Shown: positions 37,601-52,600 of the stretch, piece by piece
How positions within the stretch are numbered: the stretch's first letter is position 1
How the letters are laid out: each line of letters opens with the position of its first letter
Assembly: GCA_003864495.1 (NCBI GenBank)
Contig: PEDN01001387.1
Location: 1 to 64,000, forward strand
Source of the DNA: Nemopilema nomurai
Taxonomy: Eukaryota > Cnidaria > Scyphozoa > Rhizostomeae > Rhizostomatidae
Direction of reading: 5' to 3'
Length of the DNA stretch: 64,000 bases
The notes under the pieces: model-generated
Told to the model about the DNA's origin: nothing
The model's database searches: none
What the model saw: only the letters and a program-made list of their open reading frames with translations
Position numbers and translations under genes: made by a program

Positions 37601-40600
37601 AGTGTTTGTAGTATCGAATAAAGTCTTTGGTTTTCACCCTGGAACATAAAGAATAGGTTTCATATATGGTTAAGCCAAGTAACTAGGTGTTAGGCATGGA
37701 ATGATCATTGTCTTAAAGCTGATCGGTAAGGACCAAGTTACCTTGCAAAGCAATCATTAGCACCTTCTTATTATCGTTGTAAATAGTAATACGACCAGTT
37801 CCTGATCACGTTGCTTTCTGTTTTACTTCGTCAGGGGTCAGCACGGATAGTGTCCTGCAGCAGCCAAGATGCCGCCTCTGTCGCAGCTGTCCTGGCCATA
37901 ATTGGCGGCGCGGACCATCGAGTCAGACTTGGTGGGACAGTCGAAAACGAGGAACACGGCAAAGGCATTGTCACGAGAATAACGAAAAGCGGAAAGATTT
38001 GCGTGCAGTGCTCCGAAGACGAACAGGTTATCAAGAATAGTCCGCTTTCAGCTTGGAAGGTGGTAAGGCCCTGTCTCCTTTAGTCTCGTTGCTCCTTAAC
38101 CAGATCATGAAATGTTGCCTTTCTTTTCAATATTTGACAGATCCACACTATGATCTCTGTGCAGTACAACTGCTTCACTTTCCGCCATTTTAGGTGGAGC
38201 CTGTGCATTTCGACGTGGAAAAAATGCAGGCACTGTCTTTAATGAGGGAGGTGTTGCCATCAGTCCTTAGTCTCGCAGTTCTTACGAAAGGAAGTGGTGA
38301 AACTGTAAAGAACTTCAATAACGACGACCCAAATGCTCAGAGCCTGGATTCTGGTAAGTAGACGTGGGAATGCACTGATTCAAGGGATTCCTCTTTCTTT
38401 GCAAAGGCGTAGATGGCATTACAGTATTAAAAACCACGGAGTTCTATGGTTTTTTGGCTTCTATGATTTACGTTCACCCCATTTGCTTTCTAACCAATGT
38501 TCTTCGGTTCAGTACAGTCCTTAAGCAGCTTTAAAATTTGGGAAATGAAATTTTTGTGTCATGTAGCATTTCAATCGATGGGAGGTTTAGATAACGGAAA
38601 TTTACTGAATAGCATGTTTGAAGTAAGGTTTTCTAGATTTTATTAACAAGTAGCTCACTATCTGCTCACTTCGGTGTTCCCTCTCATCCAGTGCTGGACC
38701 GCAACCTGAAGATGCAGCAAATCGAACTAGGTGTCCTCATGGCTGCGCGCGCATTGCTGCCTCACAGCAACCTGATCGGAAACCTCGTTTTCAAACCTGC
38801 GTTAGAAGGCGGGGGCGTGAGTAATCCGTGGCTTCTTGAAGAGTTGTTTACCGCCGCACTGCGATCAGCTCCCATTAAGTCGATCTACGACAGAAGTGAA
38901 GTCGAGGTATGCCGTGATGCTTTCGCTTGTATCTCTTTTCGCTGCTTTAGGACAACTGTTGATTTTAAATGGAGCCTTTCTACTGAATTTGTGATGTAGC
39001 ATGTACGACTTTTCAAATTAAACGCTTCTTCATTTTGGGTACTCAGTTGTTGTAAAGGAAGTAATTATTTTCTGTTCTTCGATATTCGATATCTTGCATC
39101 AAATTGCTTTGCGGTCTTATCCTGTTCTTTTTTATTATGGGTGAAGTTGAAGAGTTTGGGCATTCTAAAGGACACTATAGCTGTGCATAGGCATTCTTGT
39201 GTGGTAGATTGAAGAGCGTTTTTCTTGATTCTTTGTCAGACCGCTGCCCTGTCCTTGATCGAGTATCTGCTGTCATCGACGAGGTCCCCGCAGAGACCCG
39301 AGAAATCATCCGCGCAAAAGTCCGAGAAGCACTTGAAGCCCGCGCGCCGGACACGAAGGAGGCGGAACAGCAGTACAAGGCTACCGAATCCGCCGTTGGT
39401 CGTGCAGCAGATCGTCGACATGGGGTTTCCCCGGTACATGGTAGAAAAGGCGCTCAAGGAGATGGGCGACGAGACAATTAGGCCGGAGATGATCGTCTCT
39501 TGGCTGCTCGACCACCCCGAAATATCAGTGAGTGGGGCTTTGTGTTCTATTTCATATAACACTAGTAAACAGCTTATAGAACTTATAAGAAGCTTAATTA
39601 TAACGAATATATTGTTGATTTGGCTGTAATTTTTACCTAATTTGCCAGCTAGCATTGTGTGCACTAGCGAAGCGTTTTTTTATTTCTCGGGTTTTGATTT
39701 TGCAGGAAGACCCAGCAAACTCTGGAACTCATTCGGATATTGAAGTAGACTTGAGTAACGATAATGATAGCGAGGCTGGTTCCGGGCAGTGCAATGCGAG
39801 TTCCAGTAGCGAGTCTGATTCCGAGGTCATTGTAACCGAGGCGAAACCGTCCTTCAAGACAAGAGAGTATTTCAAAACAGCCGAAGAGTACGAGCAGTAC
39901 GTGGCGGACCACGTGCGAATTGGCACCGCGATCAGCTATAAGGACAACGAAGGGACGAGCTTGGAAGCAGGGACGGTTGCCAAGGTAGTGTTGCAGTTAT
40001 GTACCAATGAAGGGGGGGGGGAAGGGGTGCTCCAGATCAATTGTTTTCATCAGGATAGCATCGTTAAGGGGCCAGGATTGATAGGTCGTCTTGTCGGCAT
40101 ACCAGAATAAACCATTGGATGACATGTTGTGCCGCATTTTATGCATTCACCAAGCAATAGATCCTTGGCCTTTTTTCAGAACAGAGTGGAAGTCATGACT
40201 TAGTGCCGAGTTTTGTTAAGAGGAAGTTTTATTTGAGATATTATATAGATCTACTTATATATTAAACCGAAATATAAATCGATAAGTTTCAAGAACTTTT
40301 GGGGGAATGTATTTGAAGTGTTTTGCAAATGAATAAGGAACTTTGATTAATCTATCATTATTGCGTCAAGGTAAACTATTTTTAAATAGGAATTATTTTG
40401 ATTTCGATTGCCCATTGCTAATGCGATGCAAGTCAATGACTCTGTTTGACACGACAGGTCTGCTTGGACAGCAATAACACAATGGCGATTGAAATTCAAA
40501 CTGCCAACGGGAAGACACACAGCATCACCCCAGCCAACGTGGAGCTCATTCAGTCTCAAGGTGCGACAACTGGCACACTTCTCTCATGTTCCTCACCATT

Positions 40601-43600
40601 GACCAATCTGGCAAATATTCCGCAACTGTTGTGGTTTTTGTGCAGTATACGATCATTTCATCCTATATTTCATATTCACCTGCGATTAACCTATGTGAAC
40701 CTTTTATTTTCCCAATTTGTTTTGTTCCTTTGATTGTGAATGTACTTCCAGTGCAGCATGCATGACTGCTAGGATGTCTCTAAAAACCTCCTTGCCAAGC
40801 GCAAATATGCGACCGGTATTTTTCACACAATGTTCTCTCCTTTCCAGTCATCTCCTCTTAAAGTCATTTGACAAAGTATTTCAACATTTCATCCTTCATT
40901 ATGTATCATTTGTTTTCTGCACATTTGTCGGCAGGGAGAAAAATAAAGATCGGGGACATGGTATGTGTGAAGCCTAGCGTCCTGTCGCCGAAGTACAAAT
41001 GGGGCGCAATAAACCACTCCAATATCGGAAAGGTCACGAAGATAAGTCCGGATGGAGTCGAGTGCCAGGTTGATTTCATGCAGCAAACCGGTTGGACTGG
41101 ACTGGTTGCGGAGATGGAACTGACCGCATCAGCGCATCCCGGAATTAGGTTTGGCTTACCATGCATCGCAATCCTTCTAACTACGCCTTAATTCCTTTAG
41201 TCTATTATCCAAGGTGAAGGGTATATATTCAGAAATGTGCTCTTGATCCCTATTGTGTATGTCAGCCTTCCTTATTATATGTGAGTCCTTATAAAATTAT
41301 TACTCATTTTATAATACTGCTTTCCTCAGCCTTATTAATGGCGCGATATTTGATGTGAGAAAAACATTTTTTGTAGTTGTGATGGCTGCTACACGAACCC
41401 AATCGTTGGGCCTCGTTTCAAGTGTACCACGTGCTACAATTTCGATCTGTGTGAAGAGTGTTACAACGAGCTGGGTAACCACAAACACGCTTTCTACAGG
41501 TCGGTCCAAGTTAACGCTACCAATCCCGAATAATTATCATTTTATTTGCCATCTAACGTACGCAATAGACGTTGTCAATAGATCTTTTCCACGTTTCTTA
41601 ATTCTGAGCATTTCCCTTATATCGAAGCATAACCTTTTCCACAACGCTGTTAGATTGCAGAAATCCAATTTGAATCCACATGAAAATCGCACTGGATAAC
41701 TTTTGTTTGACCCTGTTTGTCCGCTACAGGCAGATCAAGACTTCTCTTGACAGTCATGTGTAATCGACAGTCATGTGTAATGTGTAATTATGTAATCGAG
41801 AGAACAGTTGCCTGTAATCAGAGTTGGCGTGAAGTAATAACATAACACCGCCACGCCCTACGTACCAATCTATCATGTTATGTATTTAAATGTATTTGAA
41901 TTAACAATAGCAGCTCGTCATTCGTACGCCATGTATTTACTTGTATACAGTTGTAGACGTCTAAACTTATCCAAACTGGCTAAGGCTGTAACACTGAGAC
42001 TTGTTTCGCAGCCAACTGTAAGCAGGCGACTGATATTGTTTGTTGTCAAATGCTCTCACTTTGACGATGCGAGGCGAAAGAACTCAGGTCGATGTATGCA
42101 TACATTTCCTTCTTTCTAGGTATGATGAGCCTGGAAAGTCACCACTGAAATACAGCACTGCACCAAAAGCAAAGAGCGCCAAAGGCAGTAAAAGTGACGT
42201 GGTGGTGACGAATCTGAGCAAGTGTGTCAAGGATATTTGGCTGGTGCCGGATATATCTTGGAATGGTGCACCAATTGAACTGAGAAGAGCTCATCAACTG
42301 CAGACAGTATCAAAGCAAAAGGTGCCGTAAACATCACTTGATTTCATTCTAGATATGTTATGAAGCAACTCCTTTAGGCTGTCTTTATCATTTCCAGTGT
42401 AAGAGCCATCGCTTCTGTTGCAGTGCCGGCGATGTAGTTCCCGGTTGAAAAGACTTGTAGGCATTTGACTTTGCACTGTTGGGCAAGCATCTATGAAAGA
42501 TCGAATGTTCAACTTTGAGTCAATTGATTCTATCGTTTCACTGCCCCACTATCTATTTGTTGATTCACTTTTGTTTCTTAACTTCTATTCAGTTCAGATC
42601 AACTTATTGTTTGTTTCAGACATGCATTTGCTTGGAGATGTATCCAGGCCTAAAGATAAACAATCTAAGTCTATCACTCGACCTCTCGTGTCCAGACTGC
42701 AATCTTTCGTCAGCAATCGTCAGTGTTGGCACCAGCGTCGTGTCGATGAGGAAACATTCTACAGTGCAAATTGATTTGTTCAAAAGTTTTGTGACTCTTC
42801 TTGAAAATGTGGAAGAGGTAAAGAGTAGTTTTCTATAAAACTATTAGGCATTGTTTCCCCTTCTGATAGGGAGCAAAATATTACCAAATGTTACTAATTG
42901 AAGCCATTAGTTCATCGACCTTCATTTGAGACAAATTTGGGTTTGTATTAAGAAGAACTATCCTTTTTTGCAGATTTTTGAAGACTGTTTTTAAATGCTC
43001 TATCACTCTGTGTAATCATTCATCAGATTATTTGATATTGAATGTTACTCATAAAGTGTAGACATAAGGATTGCCCTATTGTTTTGTAATTTGACTGAAA
43101 GTTTATTCGGTCTGTTCAGGACTACAAGTTCATTGAGATCGAGATCAACCTCTGCTTCGCCTGTCTTGTTGCTTGCAAAGGCAGTCGTTTGAGCCTGGAA
43201 TGCAATAGAAGAGCAGCGGTTGCCGGCATGCCGGAATGCTTAAAGTTTTTGGCCAAGGACTGCCAAGAGGAGCTCGATCGGAAACTGCAGCGGCCTGTGT
43301 TCAAAGCAACGGAAAACGTGGCTAAGAAGCCTGCAAACCAGAGAGAGAGCAAAGTGTTTGTCTGGGGACTCAATGACAAGGAACAGCTTGGAGGTCTCAA
43401 AGGCTCTAAGGTAATTCTAGGAATACTGGTTTTGAGAATCGCGAACTTGTGAAAGGAAACCTGATATCTGATTTATCTCATTAACAGTATTTGCAGGAGT
43501 TGCCTGATTCAGGACAGTTTGGCTGTTATATTCTAATGGATTTTAACTTTTCATTTACGTTTTTGAATGGGGCTGTTGTTCTCTTTGTGTTCTAAAGAGA

Positions 43601-46600
43601 TCAACGTTTTTACAGAGGGGATGATTGCAAGGCTCTTTTATACAAGGATTTGCTGGAAGATCAGCTCTGCTACTTAGATACCAAATTGTTTTTCCCTGGG
43701 CATACGATTCTGTAGATATGCGTTGAATGAAATTAAGGACAGTGCTGAATTTATGCACAGAAGGTGAAGAAGATGCAGTGTTTACTTTAAATTTCATCCA
43801 TCTCCTTTGTGATTCAAGGTGAAGAGTCCCGTTTTGACACAAGCCTTGTCCGCTTTAAATTGTCACCAAATTGTTGGAGGCTCCAAGACCATTTTTGCTG
43901 TCTCGTTCAGTGGCAAAGCGTACGCCTGTGGTGAAAGTACCAATGGCAGACTCGGTTTGGGACCAGTGAATGGAAATGTCGTCATCCCTAGGCAGATTGA
44001 AGGACTGGCTTCGGTCATCGTCAAAACGATCGCAGTGCATTCTGGGGGTCGACATGCACTGGCCTTAACCACGGAGGGAAGAGTTTACTCGTGGGGCGAA
44101 GGTGAAGACGGGCAGTTGGGCCACAACAACAAATTGTAAGGATTATAAGGATTTGTGTGGTTGTCGAGCGAGGGCCTCTTTCCTTTCTGCGGTATAGGGA
44201 GAAATCGGATTGATCCTCTCTTATTCTAAGTGTTGTTTTAATTATGGTTTGGTAATTTGATAAAAATTCAATCGTCAGAATTATTTAGTTCGATCTTGTG
44301 AAATTGGTGAAGTGTGCCAAAAATTGTGAATTTTAGTTCCTAATGTTATGATGATCTTTAATGGTTTTAGGAATTATTTAAATGAATAGCCTGCCAATTC
44401 ATTGTGATTTTGTGAAATAATGAAAATAGAACAATATTTGTTGGCCTATTGGAGCCGCTTTTGTGACGCCTTTAAATTGTTATCGAGTTGGGCCTCAGTG
44501 AGCTGAGTTTCGTTTCCCTCCTCGCAATGGAATGAAGGTATATGGCTGTGAATGGCCTGGTAAGGTAGTAGGTGACAAAGTGCTTTCTGTTAGAAAGTTC
44601 ATGTAAATTTAAGCTACCTAAATGTTATTCAAGCAATTTTTTAATAAAATTGTTTACTGTCTATGAAGACTCTGCTTTTTCTGTAGGAGCTACGACTTTC
44701 CGAAGCTGATCGAATCCTTAGATGGGCTGACTGTGATTGAAATCGCTGCGGGTAGCGCCCACAGTGCGGCAATCATCAGCGAGGGGGATCTGTACACGTG
44801 GGGGTGTGGAGCATACGGGCGGTTGGGCCATGGAGATATTGAGAACCAGCTCAAACCGAAAATGGTATGTCGCAGGTCATTGCTCGTTGTTTTTGGCAGC
44901 GTGAGTCGAGTTGGCCATCGAATTTGCTGTTTGGTTGTCAAGATTTTACAAACATAGTTTGATGTGATAATTCAAGGCACTTTCCCTATAAAGTTAGATC
45001 AAAGTTGTGTGTGTGTGTAAGTTGTGAGTTTTAATGCAATGCTTCGGTTTCAGGTCAAAGTCTTCTCTGGCAGACGGGTTATCCAAGTGTCCTGCGGCAG
45101 TCGTGATGCCCAGACCATTTGCCTGACCGCCAACGGCATTGTCTGGTCATGGGGTGACGGCGATTTCGGGAAGTTGGGACGTGGGGGCAGTGAAGGCTGT
45201 CTGTTACCCCAAAAAATAGAGCGACTTAATGAAGTGGGGGTGTGCAAAGTTCTCTGTGGGGCGCAGTTTTCGCTAGCGTTGACTTCACAAGGAAAGGTTT
45301 ACACATGGTAAGAAAGGCCGATTGCTATCTCATCTACAAAAGTTTTTTAAATTTCAAGGGTAGCCATGTATTTTATTGGTATCCTATGCTGCTCGTCTGT
45401 CCAGTTTACTTGTGGTCGAACTATTTCTGTATGCAAGAATATCTTCAGAATACCTATCAGGAAAATTTGCCCAGCCATTTGATGTCTATTTTCGTGTGGC
45501 ACTTTTTTCCAAACTACATGAATGTCACTGGTGATAACCCAGTTAACGACACGGAAACCGATTTCTTGCTTCTCCTCACAGGGGTAAAGGAGATTACTAC
45601 CGCCTTGGGCATGGTAACGACTCGCACATCCGAAAGCCGCAGATCATAGAATACCTGAAGAACAAAAAAGTTATCGATGTCAGCGTTGGTGCACTCCATT
45701 GTCTAGCTGTCACAGATGATGGACAGGTATCAATCAATCAACAATCTTTTATCCTGTTCAAATGACTCAGCACTGAATTTTGTTTTAACAGAACTCAACA
45801 AGGCCTGTCGTACTTTTCCTTACGCAATTCTCAAGAAGGCCGGCTGTGAAATAACGAGCTTGCTTTCACTTACCCTTCTTTGTGTGGAGATTTGACGCCG
45901 GATCGGACTAGCCAAGTGCACGAAAAATATTTTATCAACAACATACGTAATGTCTCAACGACGTAATGATAACTTAACTATAGCTGCTGTTTGTATCTTA
46001 CTAGTTTCCAGGTATGTCCCAATCTCCATTCCAAACGTATCAGTCACTGCTAAAGAGGCCTTTTAAAAGCATCTAAGTGGATGCACTTTCCTTGCTCTAC
46101 CTTCCATAGTTAACTAAATTGTTGACTTGATGATTTTGCAGGTTTATGCTTGGGGAGACAATGACCACGGGCAGCAAGGAAATGGCACAGTTGCAGTGAA
46201 CTTCAAGCCCGCAAAGGTGCTTGGGATCGAGGGCTACAAAATAACCAGGGTTGCATGTGGGTCGTCTCACAGCATTGCTTGGGCAGAGCTGAATGTGACA
46301 CCACAGATACTATTCGACCCTGTCGAGCTGAAATGCGCCAAAGATCCTCTTGGAATGATCTACGTGACCAATGAGTTCGAGCAGAAGAAGACGATTGAGA
46401 ACGTAGGCCAACATATTCGCCGATTGCGCTCCTCCCTGTCAAAAGATGTTCTGCATCTCAGAACCAACGAAGAGAAGCAGTTGTCACTTAGCCTGATCCT
46501 CGAGTCACTTCGGGTTTGTTACGCGCGTGATGCCTTGATTAAGATTCTCGGAGACCTTCAGGAGATATCCCTGGAATCCCCGGAGCAGCCCAGTGCCGCG

Positions 46601-49600
46601 GAGGATGCTCCTTCCCAGCCATCGGCATCGAATGCTGGTAGCGCAGAAGCAATAACAACACGAAATGTTGGACCTGTGAAAGGAAAGCCAGCTTTTGTTA
46701 TTTCGCGGTCAAAAGTAAAGCTGTTGGTTTCGTTACTAAAGCTTGGCTTCTCAGGTCGCTTGGACGAAAGCCAGAGAGAAGGACTGACATCTATTCTTGT
46801 TCATTCCGCTAAAAGAGATAAGGAGGTAATGTCATTAATGCTTGCACTTCTCTTCTGTTCAGCGTTGTAAATTTGGCGTGTTACATGCAAATAGGATTTA
46901 GTTACTCAGTTAAGAACCGGAAAGAAGAGAAACAGACAGTAAATATCTAAAGTTCCTCGTCGGTTTTTTTAGCTTGAGGTAAACGGAAAATGTTTCAATA
47001 AGTAAATCTGAAGTTTGTCAAAATCTCTTCATTGCTCAGTGACCCCTGCTTTCTTTTTCTCCTCTCCTTTCTGTCCACTGCTTTTTCAGCACTTTGTCAT
47101 TTGAACTTCTATCTTCTTAAATCGTAGACAACCTTCTTCGAGCTTCTTTAGTCTTCTTAAATTTTCGACATTCTTCTGGAATCTTCTTTAATCTCCGTCA
47201 ATCTTCTTCAATTTTCATCAATCTTTAATCTTCTTAAATCTTCTTCAATCTTCTTCAATCTTCTTTGATTTTCATCAACCTTTAATCGCCTTAAATCTCA
47301 TTCAATCTTCTTCAATCTTCTTCAATCTTCTTCAATCTTAATACAGATCGCACTTATTCTGCTCAATGAATGCACCACAGAAGTCGAAGACGTCGTGACG
47401 GACCATGAGTTGCGTAAGAAGGAGCTGCACCCCGTCACCCAAGACAGCCCCCATCCTTACGACGGGATCAAGAAACTGAACGGACGCATACGCATCCCTG
47501 GAGCGGAGAGTCTGCGAATCGAATTCGACAAGAGCTGTTGTACCGAATATGGCCACGACATACTGTCGATCATGGACGGAAACGGGAGAACCCTGGCTGT
47601 CCGGTCGGGCAGCGATCCATCAGACTGGAAGAACAGCTTGCGCGTGACCGGAGACGAAGTCAGATGGAAGTTCATCGTGCAAAGCAAAGGGAACCTCTGG
47701 GGCTGGAGGTTCGTTGCCCACCCCGTGACTTCAGGCGCTGTCTTGGACTACTCTTACGCCTCGGACACCACTACTCTTGCGGTGCCCTCATTAGAGCTGG
47801 CAAAGTCGTTGCTCAGTACGTAGAAGTCAATAGTTATGCAATGCATTCATTTCCCATTGCTATATTTGATTTACTACAAAGTAGTGCTTAATTGTTACTA
47901 GGGGGCAAGTTAAAGCACCCCCTCTACAGATTCGAAAATTCTTAATTGTCTTATTTTCAAAAATTATTAAATGCTATCTTTAAAGCGCTCTTTAAATCCA
48001 CTTTACACCGTCACTAATTATTTATACCTCTGATCGTTCTCCCTGAGATTTCTCCATACTTGGAAACTTCCCCTGGAGCATTTATTGATTTAAAACGGGC
48101 ATCATGGATTTCCCTTTCCCCTCCCCTTAGGCCATGATATCGAGCAAATGACAGGCCCAGGCTCCCATTGCAATCGACTCACATTTGCTCTGTCGGCATG
48201 CGCACAAGTGCCCTCGCTATCCGCTGACCAGAGGTGCTGGATATTTCGCAAGCTGAAGGACATCTTAGTATCAGACATAGCACCGCCTATCGACGTGCCA
48301 GCTCTTCTCGGCTGCAGTGATTATGGAGACGATGTTCCAAGCGTATTCAAGTATAAGAGTACTGGCGATGCAAAGATGAAGGAAGTGAGTAGGTTTGCCC
48401 GAAGAGAAATAATTGCCTGTGAAAGGGTCGAGGCGCAATAGACCAAAGAGTTTTAGAGAAGCAAATGGTGGAACACTACTCCAATTAAATAGGATGGTGT
48501 TTGCGACATACATACGAGCATATTACCTGTTTTGTTGGAATGTTAGCAGTGAATTTACTTAGTTACAACAAGGGCATCCAATTGGACTGCTAAAGGCTAG
48601 ATCTTGCAGCTACTTGTGAACTATACTGCACACTATAGTTTATTTTGAGAGATGCTTTTTACAGATTTGTTGGAAGTTTATAAAGAGCTAACATTTAATT
48701 ATAAAAAATAACAACAAGCCTTGCACGTAGATGTAAATAAATAAGCTAAAGAAATATAGATGATTTGTGATTCGAGTATCAGTTTCATTGGTATTTTTAT
48801 TCTAGGTAATATCGACTTCTCCACTGGGCAGCTTGATCAGGGGCCTACCAGATGCGATGAGGAAGCAGTACGGATTCGAGACCAAAGCTGGACAACACCT
48901 TTTCTACAGCTCCTTTCTTCGGGTATTGAATGATTTTTTATTTTTATTTTGAAAAAGAGCACTTGATATTTTTGCTCCACCTGATGTTAGATAGTTTCCC
49001 CGGGCTTTCTCGTAGTTTCGCTTAACTATTGAAGTGCTTCTACATTTTCATCTAAGATTTCAAGAAAAATTCTGATATATGTTTATCTGGGATTTGTTCA
49101 CACGGTGTTACCAATGCAGTTTGGCGATGCTCATGGGTGTATATTTTTCAAAAACAAGCCCCACCGCTCCCTTGCAGTGGCCTCTCAAACCTAATGACTC
49201 GTATATTTATTCTTGATCTTGTTAATTTGTTTGTGACTCTGCATTCCAGGCGCTTGTCACCATCGGTCGAACTCTAGGCTTGGATTATCTCATCTGTTGC
49301 TCGGACAAATATCGCTGGAGCTGGTTCACAAGGTCATGCATGGTGCATCGGGTTATTGAAAGTATTGTCAAGCGAAGCGCGTTGCCAAAGGATTTCTTGC
49401 TTGAAGTCAGGGCTCGGATCCAGGAGATTGCTCAGGGAGAAGACACCATCCAACTGGATTACGAGAACCACGCACTCTTTTCGGATGAAGAGGACAAACA
49501 GGCTCTCAGCTGGCTTCAGAAGTAAACTGCCAGATTTTCCTTTATTCGTGGTTTCATCTTTATAAGCAGAGAGAATCATTTCAATTTGTTTGAATGGGAG

Positions 49601-52600
49601 ATTCATTTTCAACATTTTGTCACTTTTTGCTAACTGGTTCGTCTAGCACTAATTACCAGGTGAAAGTTTGTCGAAAATATCTCCACACAGGTAATGTTCG
49701 TGAACAAAATTTTAATAATGCGAGAAAACGCGGAAACGAAATTTGTGTATACTCAAGTACTTTTCCTTGCGACATTCATTGAAGTTTGGAAGTCTTATTT
49801 TTCCTGCAGTTTATCACAATGATGAAATACTTTTGTGCGAAAGGCAAGATTTGGCGTACAATTTTCAAAAGTTATTTGTTAAGTTTAGTGTTTGAGACGG
49901 ACAGATTTTGAGACAAGACTTTCATGTTTTTTTCGCAGACGTCCTCGCGATTGGTCCCTGTCATGGAGTGGAAGTGGCAATATTTATGGCTGGGGTCATA
50001 ATCATAGGGGACAGCTTGGAGGCCTTGAGGGATCTCGCATCAAGGCACCGCAAGTTTGTGAAAATGTCTCCAGCCTACAGCCTGTGCAGATCTGTGGTGG
50101 GGAGCAGACTCTGTTCTGCCTGTCCGCGGAAGGCAAGGTATGGGGAGTTCGCGCCAGTGTATCGCCAAGAACGATGATTTGAAGCGTCTGCTCTTTTTGA
50201 ATCGCCTTTGAACTATTGCATATAAACTTTTACAAGATTCCAATAATGGTTGGGACTGCTTGCACTCCTGCTCTTAGTTTCTGGCCCCCTCAATGCAGAA
50301 TAAAATGGTGGTTATAATCTTTTATATCGGTTGGCAAATTCATGCATGCATAATCTTCTTTGTTTCGTGCATTTTTAATGCAAACGCTGAAGGAAATTTT
50401 CTCTCGACTAGGCTTGGTAAATAAAAACCCGCTGTTCTTTGTCCATTTTACTCTTTTTCGAACGGCAAAACTTATTTAGCTGTTTTAACGTTTATTGGCC
50501 TTTATTCTTTCCGGTTGTCTGAAAATGTTCAAACCATTTTGCATATTTTCTTGTAGATTTACGCGACAGGATATGGAAGTGGTGGTCGCCTTGGCGTCGG
50601 TGGAATTGCAACACTGACATCCCCCCGGTTTGTAGAGACGCTGCAGCACGTTGTTGTCAAAAAACTCTCTGTGCACTCGGGGGGTAAACACTGTCTCGCG
50701 TTGACATCGGATGGAGAGGTATTTTCGTGGGGAGAAGGGGATGACGGGAAGCTTGGTCATGGCAACCGACTGTAAGTTCTACTTCTGTGATTGGTTGTTG
50801 TAAGCACATAATAGAAGCTTGTTTATATTAGAAGACTGTAAGTAGAAGAATCCCTACGAAAAAGCCCTTTTGAATTCACTTGCCTGTACAATTATATTTT
50901 GAGTTTTTCTTACTGACAGTAAAGCAACGCTACGAGAATGCCACCGGCCATGTAAATTTGAGGTCACAATTTGTTATTGATTTCAACGGCATTAGAATGA
51001 CCTGGCTTTCTTTAGTGGTTACATTTACCTTGGGTCTGCAAGCTGATAATTATTTCGCTTTTAGATCTCTAGAAAGGCCGAGGGTTGTTGAGACTCTCCT
51101 GGGCAAGAACATTCTCGATGTGTCCTGCGGAGGCTCCCACAGTGCGGCGATTGCTGCGGGCGGTGAACTTTACACGTGGGGGAAAGGAAGATACGGCCGA
51201 CTAGGTGAACATGTGATTATAAATTTTGTCTATCTGTTGTTTTGTTGGAATCTTAGCGCTAGTCAATAAACATTTGGGGCTCATTTGCCTGTAGATGAAT
51301 CTTGAAAGAAAAACTTTTTTGGAGTTTGTTCAAGTGAGTTTAGTCTTGAAAAAATTAAATCCAACCTTCGAAATGAATGGTAAATTAATTATTTGCAACT
51401 CCATTTCTTGCTCTAATGGCGGATTATTAATATCTTGTCGCAGGCCATGGCGATGGAGAGACGGAAGACCAGCTAAAGCCGAAATTAGTCGAAGCTTTGC
51501 GAGGATTCAAAGTTGTTGATGTTGCTTGCGGCAGCGGTGATGCGCAGACACTATGCGTAACGGATGACGACTGCGTGTGGTCGTGGGGTGACGGCGATTT
51601 CGGCAAGCTTGGGAGGGGTGGCAGTGAGGGCTGTAAGATCCCCACCAGGGTTGATGACCTCATTGGGCTTGGCGTTGCAATAGTCGAATGTGGGTCCCAG
51701 TTTTCGCTGGCATTGACCAAATCTGGCCTCGTTTACACGTGGTAAGACGGTCATTCATGGTATTCCTTCCTTTTTCGAAGGCGTAGTATTTTTTCATTTT
51801 GGATACTGAATAATAAGAATGAGCCTCGCGTACCTTTTCGCTTTACCACGAGTCATGTTATAGAAAGAAGCACATGTTTCTTTACCTTCGTTGCAAGTAT
51901 TCTGACATTGTTGCAAGATGGGCCTAAGTTGGTCAGTTGCAATAAATATTTGTGAAGTCATTGATTTTATAGGTTTTTGCTATAAGCTTTAGCAATGCGA
52001 TAGTTTTGACTGCCGGTTTTTTCTGCTTGCTTTCACCAGGGGAAAGGGTGATTATTATCGATTAGGCCATGGAACAGACGATCACGTGCGCAGGCCTAAG
52101 ATTGTCGAAGCTCTGGAAGGCAAGCGGGTCATCTCAGTGGCTTGTGGCTCTCTCCACTGCGTCGTCTGCACAGACAAGGGTGAAGTGTTTACGTGGGGTG
52201 ATAATGACGAGGGCCAGCTAGGGGATGGGACCACGAACGCCGTGCAAAGACCGAAGATGGTCCAGTCGCTAACGGTATGCAGCATCATTTTGCCATGTTG
52301 GTCCATGTCACAAGCTGTTCACAGGTTCACCAGAAAAGCTAGTCAAATTGTCACAGGCTTTAGAATATGTAGATTATACATTTTGGTATTGTTTGGATTC
52401 TTAGTGGTATCTGTTGTCACTTTTATTGAAACATAAATGCAGAAAAACTACTGGCACATATTTATAGTTTTGCTGGTACAAACATTTCACTAAGAGCTTG
52501 CTGGGCCGGGAGTTGTTATAGTGCAGCCAATAAAAAGACTAAAGTGAATATGACACTCCAGTTTTTCTTGCAAAATCAGTTTGCTTTTTGGCCCCGGTAT

